From Pseudomonas putida (GTDB lineage Bacteria > Pseudomonadota > Gammaproteobacteria > Pseudomonadales > Pseudomonadaceae): a DNA stretch of 64,000 bases. Numbering within the stretch: position 1 is the stretch's first letter; each line of letters begins with the position of its first letter. The notes below the pieces were generated by a model, which had not been told where the DNA came from, did no database searches, and was given only the letters and a program-made list of their open reading frames with translations. Position numbers and translations under genes: made by a program. Positions 16,522 to 25,412 of this stretch are shown one piece after another. The stretch is taken from positions 2,826,001 to 2,890,000 of the forward strand of contig NZ_CP109603.1 of the NCBI RefSeq assembly GCF_025905425.1, given 5' to 3'.

Positions 16522-16997
16522 TGGATCTGAACCTACTGAACGAAGTTACCGCCTTCATCTGGCAGGAAGGCGACATGCTCGACCACGGCGAGTACGACAC
16601 CTGGCTGGGCCAGTGGACCGAAAAAGGCACGTACATCATCCCCATCGACCCGAAGGAGAGCGACCACGAGAACACCCTCAACTACGCCTACGACGACCAC
16701 CACATGCGTGGCCTGCGGGTACAGCGGCTGATCGGCGGCGAGTCGATTTCCACCAGCCCGCAACCGCGCACCGTGCGCACGATTTCGCGCTTCAGGGTGC
16801 TGGGCGACGACGGCGTCAACGTCACCGTGCGCTGCGCGCAGAACGTGCGCGAGTTCCGCAAGGAAAGCCTCAAGCACTACAGCGCCGACCTGACCTACAC
16901 CCTGGTGCGGGCGGCGGGCGGTTTCAAGATCCACCGCAAGGTGATCAGCCTGATCAACAGTGACGATACCCTCGCCGGTATCGGCTACATCCTCTAG
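16521..16997 (+). CDS. iacD: Second copy of the IacD dioxygenase small subunit
   Basis: The product has 158 residues; its ATG overlaps the preceding TGA by one base, as in copy 1. Only three residues differ from copy 1. High identity ends at the last codons, where the two copies use different stop codons (TGA versus TAG). The next gene here is an iacF-like reductase, not iacE. The protein should pair with either IacC copy. Confidence 0.92.
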   Translation: MDLNLLNEVTAFIWQEGDMLDHGEYDTWLGQWTEKGTYIIPIDPKESDHENTLNYAYDDHHMRGLRVQRLIGGESISTSPQPRTVRTISRFRVLGDDGVNVTVRCAQNVREFRKESLKHYSADLTYTLVRAAGGFKIHRKVISLINSDDTLAGIGYIL

Positions 16998-17007
16998 GGC
17001 CTCGACC

Positions 17008-17967
17008 ATGAGCGAACAACTGCTCGATGTGATCGTGCAAGCCCGCGAGGTGCAAGGCGGCGACGTGGTGGTGCTGGAGCTCGCCGCAGTCGATGGCCAG
17101 GTCCTGCCGCGTTTTGCGGCAGGTGCCCACGTGGACCTGCACCTGGCGCCCGACCTGGTGCGGCAGTATTCGCTGTGCGGCGACCCCGCGCAGGCCAATG
17201 TCTACCGCCTTGGCGTGCTCAAGGACACGCAGTCCCGCGGCGGCTCGGTGGCCGTGCACCAGCAGTTGCAGCCCGGCACACCGATGCGCATCAGCGCGCC
17301 GCGCAACCTGTTCCCGCTGGCTGGCGATGCCACACGATCGATCCTGCTGGGCGGTGGCATCGGGATCACCCCGATGATCGCCATGGCCCACGCCCTGCAT
17401 GCCCAAGGCCAGCCGTTCGAACTGCATTACCGTGGCCGCTCGCGCAGCCGCTGCGCCTTCGTCGACGAATTGCTAGCCGCGCCGTTTGCAGCCAGCGTCT
17501 TCACCCATTTCAGCGATGAAAGCCCTGAGCAGCAGCTGGACCTGACCCAGGTGCTGGGCCCCGCCACGCCTGGCGTGCACCTGTATACCTGCGGTCCGAC
17601 GGGCTTCATGGACTGGGTGATCGAAGGCGCACGCCAGCAAGGCTACGACGACACGCACATCCACCACGAGTACTTCCAGGCCGAGGTCGACACCTCGGGC
17701 GGCAGCTTCGAGGTGGTCGCCGCACGCAGCGGCAAGACCGTGCAGGTGCAGGAAGGCCAGCCGCTGACCGCTGCCCTGCGCAGCGTCGGGATCAAGGTCG
17801 AGGTGTCGTGCGAGCAAGGCGTGTGCGGCACCTGCCTGTGCGACGTGCTCGAAGGCGAACCCGACCACCGTGACCACTACCTGACCGAAGAGGAAAAACT
17901 CACCAACGAACAGATCGTACTGTGCTGTTCCCGGGCGCGCGGCAAGCGCCTGGTGCTGGATATCTGA
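17008..17967 (+). CDS. iacF: Diverged IacF-like oxygenase reductase
   Basis: The product has 319 residues from the ATG at 17008 (MSEQLLDV), the same length as IacF with the same FAD (RQYSLCGD), NAD (GGGIGITPMIAMA) and C-terminal 2Fe-2S (CEQGVCGTC) motifs. By eye, roughly a third of residues differ from the first copy, although the adjacent iacC and iacD are almost identical. This points either to a separate history or to gene conversion limited to iacCD. It should serve as electron donor for the duplicated oxygenase. Confidence 0.88.
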   Translation: MSEQLLDVIVQAREVQGGDVVVLELAAVDGQVLPRFAAGAHVDLHLAPDLVRQYSLCGDPAQANVYRLGVLKDTQSRGGSVAVHQQLQPGTPMRISAPRNLFPLAGDATRSILLGGGIGITPMIAMAHALHAQGQPFELHYRGRSRSRCAFVDELLAAPFAASVFTHFSDESPEQQLDLTQVLGPATPGVHLYTCGPTGFMDWVIEGARQQGYDDTHIHHEYFQAEVDTSGGSFEVVAARSGKTVQVQEGQPLTAALRSVGIKVEVSCEQGVCGTCLCDVLEGEPDHRDHYLTEEEKLTNEQIVLCCSRARGKRLVLDI

Positions 17968-18081
17968 AAAACAAAAACAAAAACAATACGTGACAGACAA
18001 GCGGGCGCAAGACCTGCAGCCCTTCTGCCCAGTTGCACGACTGCCCAGGACTTGTACTGATCACACTTCCAGGATTACCCC

Positions 18082-19326
18082 ATGGAACTCAAATGGCCGT
18101 TGCGTGCGAAACCGTTTTGCTTGTGTGTGGGCGCCGTATTACCCCTGACGTGCCTGGCCGATGTGGTGGATGACAGCCACCTCTCGCTCAATTTCAGAAA
18201 CCTTTACCTGAACCGTAATTTCACCAACCCCAGTGCCCCGGTGTCCAAGGTCGGCAACTGGTCGCAGGGCTTCGACCTGCAATTCGAGTCCGGCTACACC
18301 GACACCCCGCTGGCAGTGGGCCTCGACCTCAATGGCCAGTACGCCGTGCGCCTGGACTCTACCGGCAACGATGGCTCGTTGCCCTTCAGCAAACACCGCC
18401 AACAGGCCGCCGACGACTATAGCCGCGGCGGCGCGACCCTGAAGCTCAAGTACGCCAAGACCAAGGTGTTGATCGGCGACCAGAAGCCCTTCTACCCGGT
18501 CGCCTCCAACGACCCCAGCCGCCAGCTCGACACCATCTACCAAGGTGCTGTGATCGAATCACGCGACATCGACAACCTGACCCTGGTCGGCGGGCGCTTC
18601 TGGTCCATCGTCACCCGCGAGTCATCCAACCACGAGCGCCTGTACCGCTTTGGCACGCGCGACGACCTGGACAGCGATGGCCTGGACTTCGCCGGCGCCA
18701 CCTACGCCCTGACCCCAGACCTGCAAGCCAGCTACTTCCATGGCGTGCTCAACGACATCTACAAGCAGGACTACGGCGGCATCAAGCATGCCCTGAAGTT
18801 CGCCGACGGCTACCAGTTGAAAACCGACGTGGGTTACTTCAACAACCGTGAAGACGGTGCCGCACGCAGTGGCGCCGTGGACAACCGCGCCTACTTCGGC
18901 CTGATCACCCTGGAAAAAAGCGGGCACATGCTGGGGGTGAGCTACCAGCGCATGACCGGCGACACCGTGTTCCCGACATTGAACGGCTACGTGCCACAGC
19001 TGTGGCTGCCGAACTGGGCGGGCCTGCCCTTCATTCGCCCGGACGAACGCAGCTGGTCGGTGCGCTATGGCTACAACTTCGCCGCCATGGGCCTGCCCGG
19101 GCTCAAGCTGTTCACCCGCTACATCAAAGGCACCGACATCGACCGCGGCCCGGGCCTTGCACGGGATCAGGAGAGCGAGCGCGACATCATGCTCAGCTAC
19201 GTGGTCCAGAGCGGCCCGCTCAAGGACCTGGCCTTCGACCTGAAAAACATGCGTACCCAGCAAACCTACGGCAACGACTACAACGAGTATCGCCTGATCA
19301 CTTCCTACACCTGGAAGTTCTGGTGA
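18082..19326 (+). CDS. OprD-family outer-membrane porin
   Basis: The product has 414 residues with a signal peptide cut near LTCLA. OprD features are visible: LSLNFRNLYLNRNF at the mature N-terminus, WSQGFDLQFESGYTDTPLAVGLDLNG, and a C-terminal YTWKFW aromatic end. OprD-type channels pass small carboxylates such as amino and aromatic acids. It follows the second iacCDF set and precedes two MFS genes, so an aromatic acid is the likely cargo. This is inferred from context only. Confidence 0.88.
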   Translation: MELKWPLRAKPFCLCVGAVLPLTCLADVVDDSHLSLNFRNLYLNRNFTNPSAPVSKVGNWSQGFDLQFESGYTDTPLAVGLDLNGQYAVRLDSTGNDGSLPFSKHRQQAADDYSRGGATLKLKYAKTKVLIGDQKPFYPVASNDPSRQLDTIYQGAVIESRDIDNLTLVGGRFWSIVTRESSNHERLYRFGTRDDLDSDGLDFAGATYALTPDLQASYFHGVLNDIYKQDYGGIKHALKFADGYQLKTDVGYFNNREDGAARSGAVDNRAYFGLITLEKSGHMLGVSYQRMTGDTVFPTLNGYVPQLWLPNWAGLPFIRPDERSWSVRYGYNFAAMGLPGLKLFTRYIKGTDIDRGPGLARDQESERDIMLSYVVQSGPLKDLAFDLKNMRTQQTYGNDYNEYRLITSYTWKFW

Positions 19327-19348
19327 CCGGCCCGCATGGAGATGGCTC

Positions 19349-20656
19349 ATGAGTAACCTGAACACCAGCATCACCCGCGATACCGACCCGCGCACCATGC
19401 GCCGCATCGTCATCGCTTCGGTCCTGGGCAATGCCCTGGAATGGTATGACTTCTTCCTTTATGGCACGGCGGCGGCGCTGATTTTCGCCCCGCTGTTCTT
19501 CCCCGCCGGCACCGACCCGGTGCTCGGCACCATGGCCTCGTTCGCAGGCTTTGCCGTGGGCTTTTTAGCACGCCCGCTGGGTGGCCTGATCTTCGGCCAC
19601 ATCGGCGACAAGGCCGGGCGCAAGAAGGCCCTGGTGATGACCCTGGCGATCATGGGCGCGGCAACCTTTGCCATGGGCCTGCTGCCAACTTTCGAACAGG
19701 TCGGCTACCTCGCCCCCGCCTGCCTGGTGATCCTGCGCGTGCTGCAAGGCGTTGCCTCAGGCGGCGAATGGGGTGGCGGCGTGCTGCTGCTGAGCGAGAA
19801 CGCGCCCAAGGACCGCGTCGGGTTCTATGCGGCCTGGAGCCAGCTGGGGGTTTCCGGCGGGTTCGTGTTGTCTGCTGCAGCGTTCTACCTGGTGCAGATG
19901 CTGCCCGTCGAAGACATGATGAGCTGGGGTTGGCGAGTGCCGTTTCTGGCCAGCATCCTGATCTTTGGCGTGGGGGTGTACATCCGCCGTCGCCTGCCAG
20001 AGAGCAAAGCCTTCGTCGAGGAGCAGGCCCAGCCGGACAAGCCCGAGCACATGCCGGCCATGGAAGTGCTGCGCAACCACCCCAAGGCGGTGCTGCAGGC
20101 CATGGGTATCCGCATCGCCGAAAACGGCAGTGCCTACCTGTTCCTGGCCTTCACCATCGCCTACGCCAAGTTTACCGGGCTGGATACGCAGCTGGTGCTG
20201 GCCAGCGTGATGGTAGCGATGATCGTCGAGGCCGGCACCATCGTGTTCTGGGGTTGGCTGTCGGACATCATTGGCCGGCGGGTGGTGTATGCCATCGGCT
20301 CGGTCGGTTTGATGGTGCTGGCGTTCCCGTTCTTCTGGATGCTCGATACCCATTCACCGGTGTGGGTGTACCTGGCGGCGTTGCTGGGCATGGCCTTCTG
20401 TCACGGGGCAATGATCGGCACCCAGCCAGCGCTGATGGGTGAGCTGTTCCCGGCCAAGGTGCGCTATTCGGGGCTAGCCATGGGGCACGAGATTGCCTCG
20501 ATCTTCTCGGGCGGCCTGGCGCCACTGGCGGCAACGGCACTGTTCAGTATTTACAAGGATGCCTGGCCAGTGTCGGTGATGCTCATGGTGATGGGCGCGA
20601 TCACCACCCTGGCGGTGATTTCCATCAAGCCACAGGCCGCTGCAGAAAATAACTGA
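19349..20656 (+). CDS. MHS-family MFS metabolite:H+ symporter
   Basis: The product has 435 residues with 12 predicted membrane segments and GGAG upstream. The N-terminus shows the MHS signature LGNALEWYDFFLYGTAAALIF, then RPLGGLIFGHIGDKAGRKKAL in the loop after helix 2 and ASGGEWGGG near helix 4. The family carries carboxylates, betaines and shikimate. It is 22 bases after the porin gene, in the same direction, suggesting one uptake unit with the porin and the iacCDF copy. Confidence 0.85.
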   Translation: MSNLNTSITRDTDPRTMRRIVIASVLGNALEWYDFFLYGTAAALIFAPLFFPAGTDPVLGTMASFAGFAVGFLARPLGGLIFGHIGDKAGRKKALVMTLAIMGAATFAMGLLPTFEQVGYLAPACLVILRVLQGVASGGEWGGGVLLLSENAPKDRVGFYAAWSQLGVSGGFVLSAAAFYLVQMLPVEDMMSWGWRVPFLASILIFGVGVYIRRRLPESKAFVEEQAQPDKPEHMPAMEVLRNHPKAVLQAMGIRIAENGSAYLFLAFTIAYAKFTGLDTQLVLASVMVAMIVEAGTIVFWGWLSDIIGRRVVYAIGSVGLMVLAFPFFWMLDTHSPVWVYLAALLGMAFCHGAMIGTQPALMGELFPAKVRYSGLAMGHEIASIFSGGLAPLAATALFSIYKDAWPVSVMLMVMGAITTLAVISIKPQAAAENN

Positions 20657-20668
20657 CCCAGTGGGTAG

Positions 20669-20703
20669 CCCCTTCGCAGGAGCGGCCTTGGGCTGCGAAG
20701 GGG
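20669..20703 (+). terminator. Intergenic hairpin between two MFS genes
   Basis: An 11-bp perfect stem (CCCCTTCGCAG / CTGCGAAGGGG) with a 13-base loop lies between the two transporter genes. There is no T-run, so it is more likely a REP-like stabilising or partial terminator element. Confidence 0.5.
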
Positions 20704-20750
20704 CCATCAGGCTGTCCACATCAGGGCTGTCCAATCAGGAAGTCACGAAC

Positions 20751-22109
20751 ATGAATACCCTGACCGAAGCGCAACACCTCAAGCACACCCAAAAACGTTA
20801 CGTCTACGAATGGTATGTGGTCATCTTGTGCATGGTGGCCTATATCTTCTCGTTCGTTGACCGGCAGATCCTGGCGCTGATGATCGAGCCGATCAAAGCC
20901 GACCTGCAACTGAGCGACACCCAGTTCAGCCTGCTGCACGGCCTGGCGTTCTCGCTGTTCTACGCCTTCATGGGCATGCCCATCGCCTACCTGGCCGACC
21001 GCTTCTCGCGGCCACGCATCATCGCAGTCGGGGTGATTTTCTGGAGCTTTGCCACCGCCGCCTGCGGCCTGAGCAAGAACTTCACGCAGATGTTCCTCGC
21101 CCGTATCGGCGTGGGAGTCGGCGAAGCGGCCTTGTCACCTTCAGCCTACTCGATGTTCAGCGACCTGTTCCCCAAGGAGAAGCTCGGCCGCGCAGTGGGC
21201 ATCTACTCCATCGGCTCGTTCGTCGGTGGCGGCATCGCCTTTCTGGTTGGTGGCTACGTGATCACCTTGCTCAAGGACGCGCAAACCATCGAGGTGGCCT
21301 TCCTTGGCGCCATGAAGGCCTGGCAGCTGGCATTCTTCATCGTCGGCCTGCCTGGTGTGATCGTTGGCCTGCTGATCTGGCTGACCGTGCGCAACCCGCA
21401 GCGCAAGGGCGCGCAGCTGGATGCCGACGGTAACGTGCGCAAGGTGAAGCTCACCGATGGCCTGCGCTTCATCGGCCGTCACCGGGCGACCTTCAGCTGC
21501 CACTACCTGGGCTTTTCGTTCTACGCCATGGCGCTGTTCTGCATGATGAGCTGGACACCGGCGCTGTACATCCGCAAGTTCGGCATGAGCCCGGAACAGG
21601 CCGGCTTCATGCTCGGCACCATCCTGCTGCTGGCCAACACCACCGGCGTGGTATTCGGCGGCTGGCTGACCGACCACCTGGCCAAGCGTGGGCGCAGCGA
21701 TGCGGCCATGCGCACCGGGGTGATCGGCGCGCTGGGCATGATCGTGCCCGCCGTGCTGTATTCGCAGGTGGATCAGTTGTGGCTGTCGGTGACCTTGCTG
21801 GTGCCGGCCATGTTCTTCGCCTCGTTCCCCATGCCAGCGTCCACTGCGGCCATGCAGATCCTCTCGCCGAACCAGGTGCGTGCGCAGGTATCGGCGGTGT
21901 TCCTGCTGATCAGCAACCTGCTAGGGCTGGGGTTGGGGACTACGCTGGTGGCGCTGATCACCGACCGCTACTTTGGCGTACCGGCAGCGGTTGGTTCTTC
22001 GATGTCGATCGTCAGCTTCGTCGCATCGTTGCTGGCCATCGTGTTGCTGGCCAAAGGCTGCAAGTGCTTCCGGCACAGCATGCAACGTGAGCACCCCGTC
22101 GGGGCCTGA
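20751..22109 (+). CDS. MFS transporter, spinster-like
   Basis: The product has 452 residues from the ATG at 20751 (MNTLTEAQ), with AGGA about 10 bases upstream; the open frame extends to 20661 without an RBS. Twelve membrane segments are predicted, with FSFVDRQILALMIEPIKADLQLSD in helix 1 and the following loop, and MPIAYLADRFSRPRII in the helix 2-3 loop. This spinster-like group in Pseudomonas often imports aromatic acids. It is the last gene of the second iac unit and is followed by a repeat block. Confidence 0.82.
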   Translation: MNTLTEAQHLKHTQKRYVYEWYVVILCMVAYIFSFVDRQILALMIEPIKADLQLSDTQFSLLHGLAFSLFYAFMGMPIAYLADRFSRPRIIAVGVIFWSFATAACGLSKNFTQMFLARIGVGVGEAALSPSAYSMFSDLFPKEKLGRAVGIYSIGSFVGGGIAFLVGGYVITLLKDAQTIEVAFLGAMKAWQLAFFIVGLPGVIVGLLIWLTVRNPQRKGAQLDADGNVRKVKLTDGLRFIGRHRATFSCHYLGFSFYAMALFCMMSWTPALYIRKFGMSPEQAGFMLGTILLLANTTGVVFGGWLTDHLAKRGRSDAAMRTGVIGALGMIVPAVLYSQVDQLWLSVTLLVPAMFFASFPMPASTAAMQILSPNQVRAQVSAVFLLISNLLGLGLGTTLVALITDRYFGVPAAVGSSMSIVSFVASLLAIVLLAKGCKCFRHSMQREHPVGA

Positions 22110-22178
22110 GGCTTGGGCCTCAAGCCTTGAAGCGTTGAATACTGCCAGGCGCCTGGCTTGAGTTTTTCAGGGGGGCGA

Positions 22179-22433
22179 AGATCGAGCGCCGCCCGCGCGG
22201 CGCTTCGCGGGGCAAGTCGGACCGCCGCACCGCCGCTCCCACATTTGTTCCGGGCCAGTTATTCCTGAAGCATTGGCGCGCGCCCCTTTTCGCGCCAGCC
22301 TCAATATCGCGTCGTACCAACAAGGGGTCGCGCGCCTCTATTACAGGCGAGACTGGCCCGAAACAAATGTGGGAGCGGCGGTGCGGCGGTCCGACTTGCC
22401 CCGCGAAGCGCCGCGCGGGCGGCGCTCGATATC
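22179..22433. repeat. Composite inverted repeat (BIME-like), copy 3
   Basis: The arms at 22179-22260 and 22349-22433 are inverted relative to each other and share the GCGCCGCCCGCGCGGCGCTTC and CCCACATTTGTT motifs of copies 1 and 2. The core carries CCTCAATATCGCGTCG and AACAAGGGGTCGCGCGCC. In this copy the REP centre is altered (CAAGTCGGACCGCCGCACCG replaces CAAGCCCG). Confidence 0.75.
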
Positions 22434-22701
22434 CGCCCCACCTCCAAGCCCAAGACAAGCACCTAGCCGCCTTCACCCCATCTGAAGCATTGGCGCGCGC
22501 CCCTTTTCGCGCCCGCCTCAATATCGCGTCGTACCAACAAGGGGGTCGCGCGCCTCTATTACAGGCGAGACTGGCCCGAAACAAATGTGGGAGCGGCGGT
22601 GCGGCGGTCCGACTTGCCCCGCGAAGCGCCGCGCGGGCGGCGCTCGATATCCGCCCCACCTCCAAGCCCAAGACAAGCACCTAGCCGCCTTCACCCCATC
22701 T
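22265..22701. repeat. Tandem duplication of a ~217-bp repeat unit
   Basis: Bases 22265-22481 and 22482-22701 are nearly identical, differing by a one-base change in a G run and a few substitutions near the start. Each unit contains the core and right arm of the composite repeat plus a short tail (AAGCCCAAGACAAGCACCTA). The 22110-22853 gap holds only these repeats and the cat terminator. Confidence 0.85.
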
Positions 22702-22748
22702 GCCGACAAGCTAATCGCAGCCCTTCTTCCCCAACATTCCGAAGAACC

Positions 22749-22788
22749 AAAAAAAGCCCGGGCCCTCCCCGCACGGAAAGGCCCAGGC
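22749..22788 (-). terminator. Terminator of catBCA
   Basis: On the minus strand GCCTGGGCC pairs with GGCCCGGGC (9 bp, one G-U), followed directly by seven T. It lies about 65 bases after the catA stop codon. Confidence 0.85.
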
Positions 22789-22853
22789 ACAAACGGTAAA
22801 TCCTGTGAAAACGCGCTTGCTGTGATCACGCAAGCGCACGCATCGCCCTAAGC

Positions 22854-23789
22854 TCAGCCGTCTTGCAACGCACGCGGGCGATGGCTGCGGGTTTCAGCCT
22901 CAGGCGCCTTGGCAGTCTGCAGCTGGAAGTCAAAGGCCAGTTCGGCAAAGCGGTCCCCTTGCACACCGCGATCCCGCGCCGCCGCTGCATCCTCGACAAA
23001 GCGCAGATCACCGATCAGCCCGTCACGGGTGGCATAGGCAAAGTCATCCCACAGGTACTGGTCGCCTGCGAAGTTGATCTGCGTGGTCAGGTGACGATGC
23101 CCCGGCGCCGAGATGAAGAAGTGCACGTGCGCTGGGCGCTGGCCGTGGCGGCCGAGCAGGTTCAGGCACTCCTGGGTCGGCCCCTGCGGGTCGCAGCCAT
23201 AGCCGGACGGCACGATGGAACGGGCGCGGTAGCGGCCTTCGGCGTCGGTGATGATGCGCCGGCGCAGGTTGTACTCGGACTGGCTCGAGTCGAAGTACGA
23301 ATAGGTACCCTGGGTGTTGGCGTGCCACAGGTCAACGGTAGCGCCAGCCAACGGCTTGCCCTCGGTGTCGAAAACTTGGCCCTGGAGGAACATCACCACG
23401 CCAGGGTCGGTGCCATCGTCCATGCGTGCTTCGCCTTGGCTAAGCGGTGCACCGGCGACATACAGCGGGCCTTCAATGGTACGCGGGGTGCCACCGGTCA
23501 GACCTGCCTCGGCATCTTTGGCATCTTGCAGCAGGTCGATGAAGTGCTCGATACCCAGGCCCGCCGCCAGCAGGCCTGCCTCATTACGCCCGCCAAGGCG
23601 GTTGAGGTAGTCGACGGCATGCCAGAACTCATCCTCGTTGACGTCCAGGTCTTCGATCAGACGGGCAGTGTCCTGCAGCACGCGCAGGATGATCTGCTTG
23701 AAGCGCGGGTTGCCCTCGGCGTGCCCGAGGCCTGCAGCTCTCTCGAAGAACGACTGGACTTCGGCAGTGTGGGAAATTTTCACGGTCAT
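22854..23789 (-). CDS. catA: Catechol 1,2-dioxygenase
   Basis: The product has 311 residues, the usual CatA length. Intradiol ring cleavage of catechol to cis,cis-muconate needs a non-haem Fe(III) held by two Tyr and two His. These are visible in GPLYVAGAP (Tyr), HANTQGTYSYFD with RARSIVPSGYGCDPQG (Tyr), and GRHGQRPAHVHFFISAPGH (two His). It is the last gene of catBCA and receives catechol from the IAA pathway encoded upstream. Confidence 0.95.
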   Translation of the reverse strand: MTVKISHTAEVQSFFERAAGLGHAEGNPRFKQIILRVLQDTARLIEDLDVNEDEFWHAVDYLNRLGGRNEAGLLAAGLGIEHFIDLLQDAKDAEAGLTGGTPRTIEGPLYVAGAPLSQGEARMDDGTDPGVVMFLQGQVFDTEGKPLAGATVDLWHANTQGTYSYFDSSQSEYNLRRRIITDAEGRYRARSIVPSGYGCDPQGPTQECLNLLGRHGQRPAHVHFFISAPGHRHLTTQINFAGDQYLWDDFAYATRDGLIGDLRFVEDAAAARDRGVQGDRFAELAFDFQLQTAKAPEAETRSHRPRALQDG

Positions 23790-23832
23790 GTTGCTTACCT
23801 CGTATTGTTCTTGTCAGGTAGTCAGGGGCGAC

Positions 23833-24123
23833 TCAGCGGTCGTCGCTGTGGATCGACGAAGGGTGGCGGCACAGGCCGTCCACTTCGATCTCCATGTACG
23901 GGAACAGCGGCAGTTGCATCAGGGTGTCGTGCAGGGCCTCGACGCTTTCCACATCGAACACGCTGTAGTTGGCGTAGTGCCCGGCAATGCGCCACAGGTG
24001 GCGCCAGGTGCCTTCGCGCTGCAGCCGCTGGGCCAGTTCCTTTTCATCGGCCTTGAGCTTGGTGGCCTTGGCCGGGTCCATGTCGACCGGCAGTTTCACG
24101 GTCATCTTCACGTGGAACAGCAT
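23833..24123 (-). CDS. catC: Muconolactone delta-isomerase
   Basis: The product has 96 residues, the standard CatC length. It begins MLFHVKMTVKLPVDMDP and has the conserved WRHLWRIAGHYANYSVFDVES and LPLFPYMEIEV segments of this decameric ferredoxin-like fold. It converts muconolactone to beta-ketoadipate enol-lactone. It lies between catB and catA with short gaps, in one operon. Confidence 0.95.
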   Translation of the reverse strand: MLFHVKMTVKLPVDMDPAKATKLKADEKELAQRLQREGTWRHLWRIAGHYANYSVFDVESVEALHDTLMQLPLFPYMEIEVDGLCRHPSSIHSDDR

Positions 24124-24155
24124 GCGGATTCTCCTTAAGACGTTGAATGTACAGT

Positions 24156-25277
24156 TCAGCGGCGGGCGAAGCGCGCCAGGCGCTGCTCGTCCAAAGTCAG
24201 GCCAAGGCCTGGTGTGCGTGGAATGTGCAGTTGGAAGTCGTGGTACTGCGGCGGCTCGTTGACGATCTCTTCGGTCAGCAGCAGCGGCCCGAACAGCTCG
24301 GTGCCCCAGGTCAGCTGGCGCAAGGTCAGGAACGCGTGGGCCGAGGCCAGCGTACCGATCGAGCCTTCGAGCATGGTCCCGCCGTACAGGGCGATACCGG
24401 CCGCTTCGGCGATCTGCGCCGTGCGCAGTACCGCACGCGGGCCGCCGTTCTTGGCGATTTTCAGGGCGAAGATGCTGGCCGCGCCGTCGGCGGCCAGGCT
24501 GAAGGCGTCCTCGACGCTTTCGATCGATTCGTCAGCCATGATCGGCGCCGGGCTGCGCTGGTTGAGGCGCACCTGGCCGCCACGGTTGATCCGCGAAATC
24601 GGCTGTTCGATCAGGTCGATACCGTTGTCGCCGAGCACCTGGCAGGCGCGCAGCGCCTGGGACTCGTCCCAGTACTGGTTGACGTCGACCCGCACGCTGG
24701 CGCTGTCGCCCAGTTCGCGCTTGATCGCCACCACGTGCTTGAGGTCCTGGTCCACCGGGTTGGCGCCGATCTTCAGTTTGAACACGCGGTGGCGACGGAT
24801 CTCAAGCATGTGCTGAGCTTCGGCGATATCGCGGGCGGTATCGCCGCTGGCCAGGGTCCAGGCCACTTCCAGGCTGTCGCGCACTCGGCCGCCCAGCAGC
24901 TCGCTGACCGGCAGGCCCAGGCGCTTGCCCTGGGCATCGAGCAAGGCGCTTTCGAGACCCGACTTGGCAAACGTGTTGCCCTTGGCCAGCTTGTCCAGCT
25001 TGAGCATGGCGGCGTTGATGTTGTCTGCCGGCAGGCCGATCAGCGCCGGCGCCAGGTGCGCGTCGATGTTGGCCTTGATGCCCTCGGGGCTTTCGTAACC
25101 GTAGGCCAGGCCACCGATGGTGGTGGCCTCGCCGATACCTTCGACGCCGTCGCTGCAGCGCACGCGCAATACCACCAGGGTTTGCTGCTGCATGGTGTGC
25201 ATGGCCAGCTTGTGCGGGCGAATGGTCGGCAGGTCGACGATAATGGCGTCTATACGTTCAATCAGGGTGTTTGTCAT
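24156..25277 (-). CDS. catB: Muconate cycloisomerase
   Basis: The product has 373 residues. Enolase-superfamily features are the Lys-x-Lys in FKLKIG, the metal ligands DVNQYW, IEQPI and ADESI, and the late Lys in FALKIAKNGG. The enzyme cycloisomerises cis,cis-muconate to muconolactone. It is the first gene of catBCA, divergent from catR over a 135-base control region. Confidence 0.95.
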   Translation of the reverse strand: MTNTLIERIDAIIVDLPTIRPHKLAMHTMQQQTLVVLRVRCSDGVEGIGEATTIGGLAYGYESPEGIKANIDAHLAPALIGLPADNINAAMLKLDKLAKGNTFAKSGLESALLDAQGKRLGLPVSELLGGRVRDSLEVAWTLASGDTARDIAEAQHMLEIRRHRVFKLKIGANPVDQDLKHVVAIKRELGDSASVRVDVNQYWDESQALRACQVLGDNGIDLIEQPISRINRGGQVRLNQRSPAPIMADESIESVEDAFSLAADGAASIFALKIAKNGGPRAVLRTAQIAEAAGIALYGGTMLEGSIGTLASAHAFLTLRQLTWGTELFGPLLLTEEIVNEPPQYHDFQLHIPRTPGLGLTLDEQRLARFARR

Positions 25278-25412
25278 TGTTGCCAGGTCCCGTCAGATCG
25301 GACCGCAGATGGCAGACCCGATAGTTGCACTTACTTGATTGTTCAAGCATTGCGCGAGACCCTGATACCCGTCCAATATCAAATGAATCTCCCACCATAC
25401 CCTGGAGGTCTG
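25278..25412. promoter_or_regulatory. catR-catB divergent control region
   Basis: Near the catR start, ATACC-N5-GGTCT at 25396-25410 (inside CCATACCCTGGAGGTCTG) forms an imperfect LysR-type dyad and includes the catR Shine-Dalgarno GGAGG. This is the place and pattern expected for CatR binding that represses catR and activates catB with muconate. The exact catB promoter cannot be fixed by eye. Confidence 0.5.

Noticed and set aside
22273..22851. Short ORFs in the 22 kb repeat block
   Set aside because: They are translations of REP-type repeats present in several intergenic places.
24147..25412. 712-residue open frame extending catR upstream
   Set aside because: The upstream half is antisense to catB; the CatR HTH starts at the ATG at 25413 with its own RBS.
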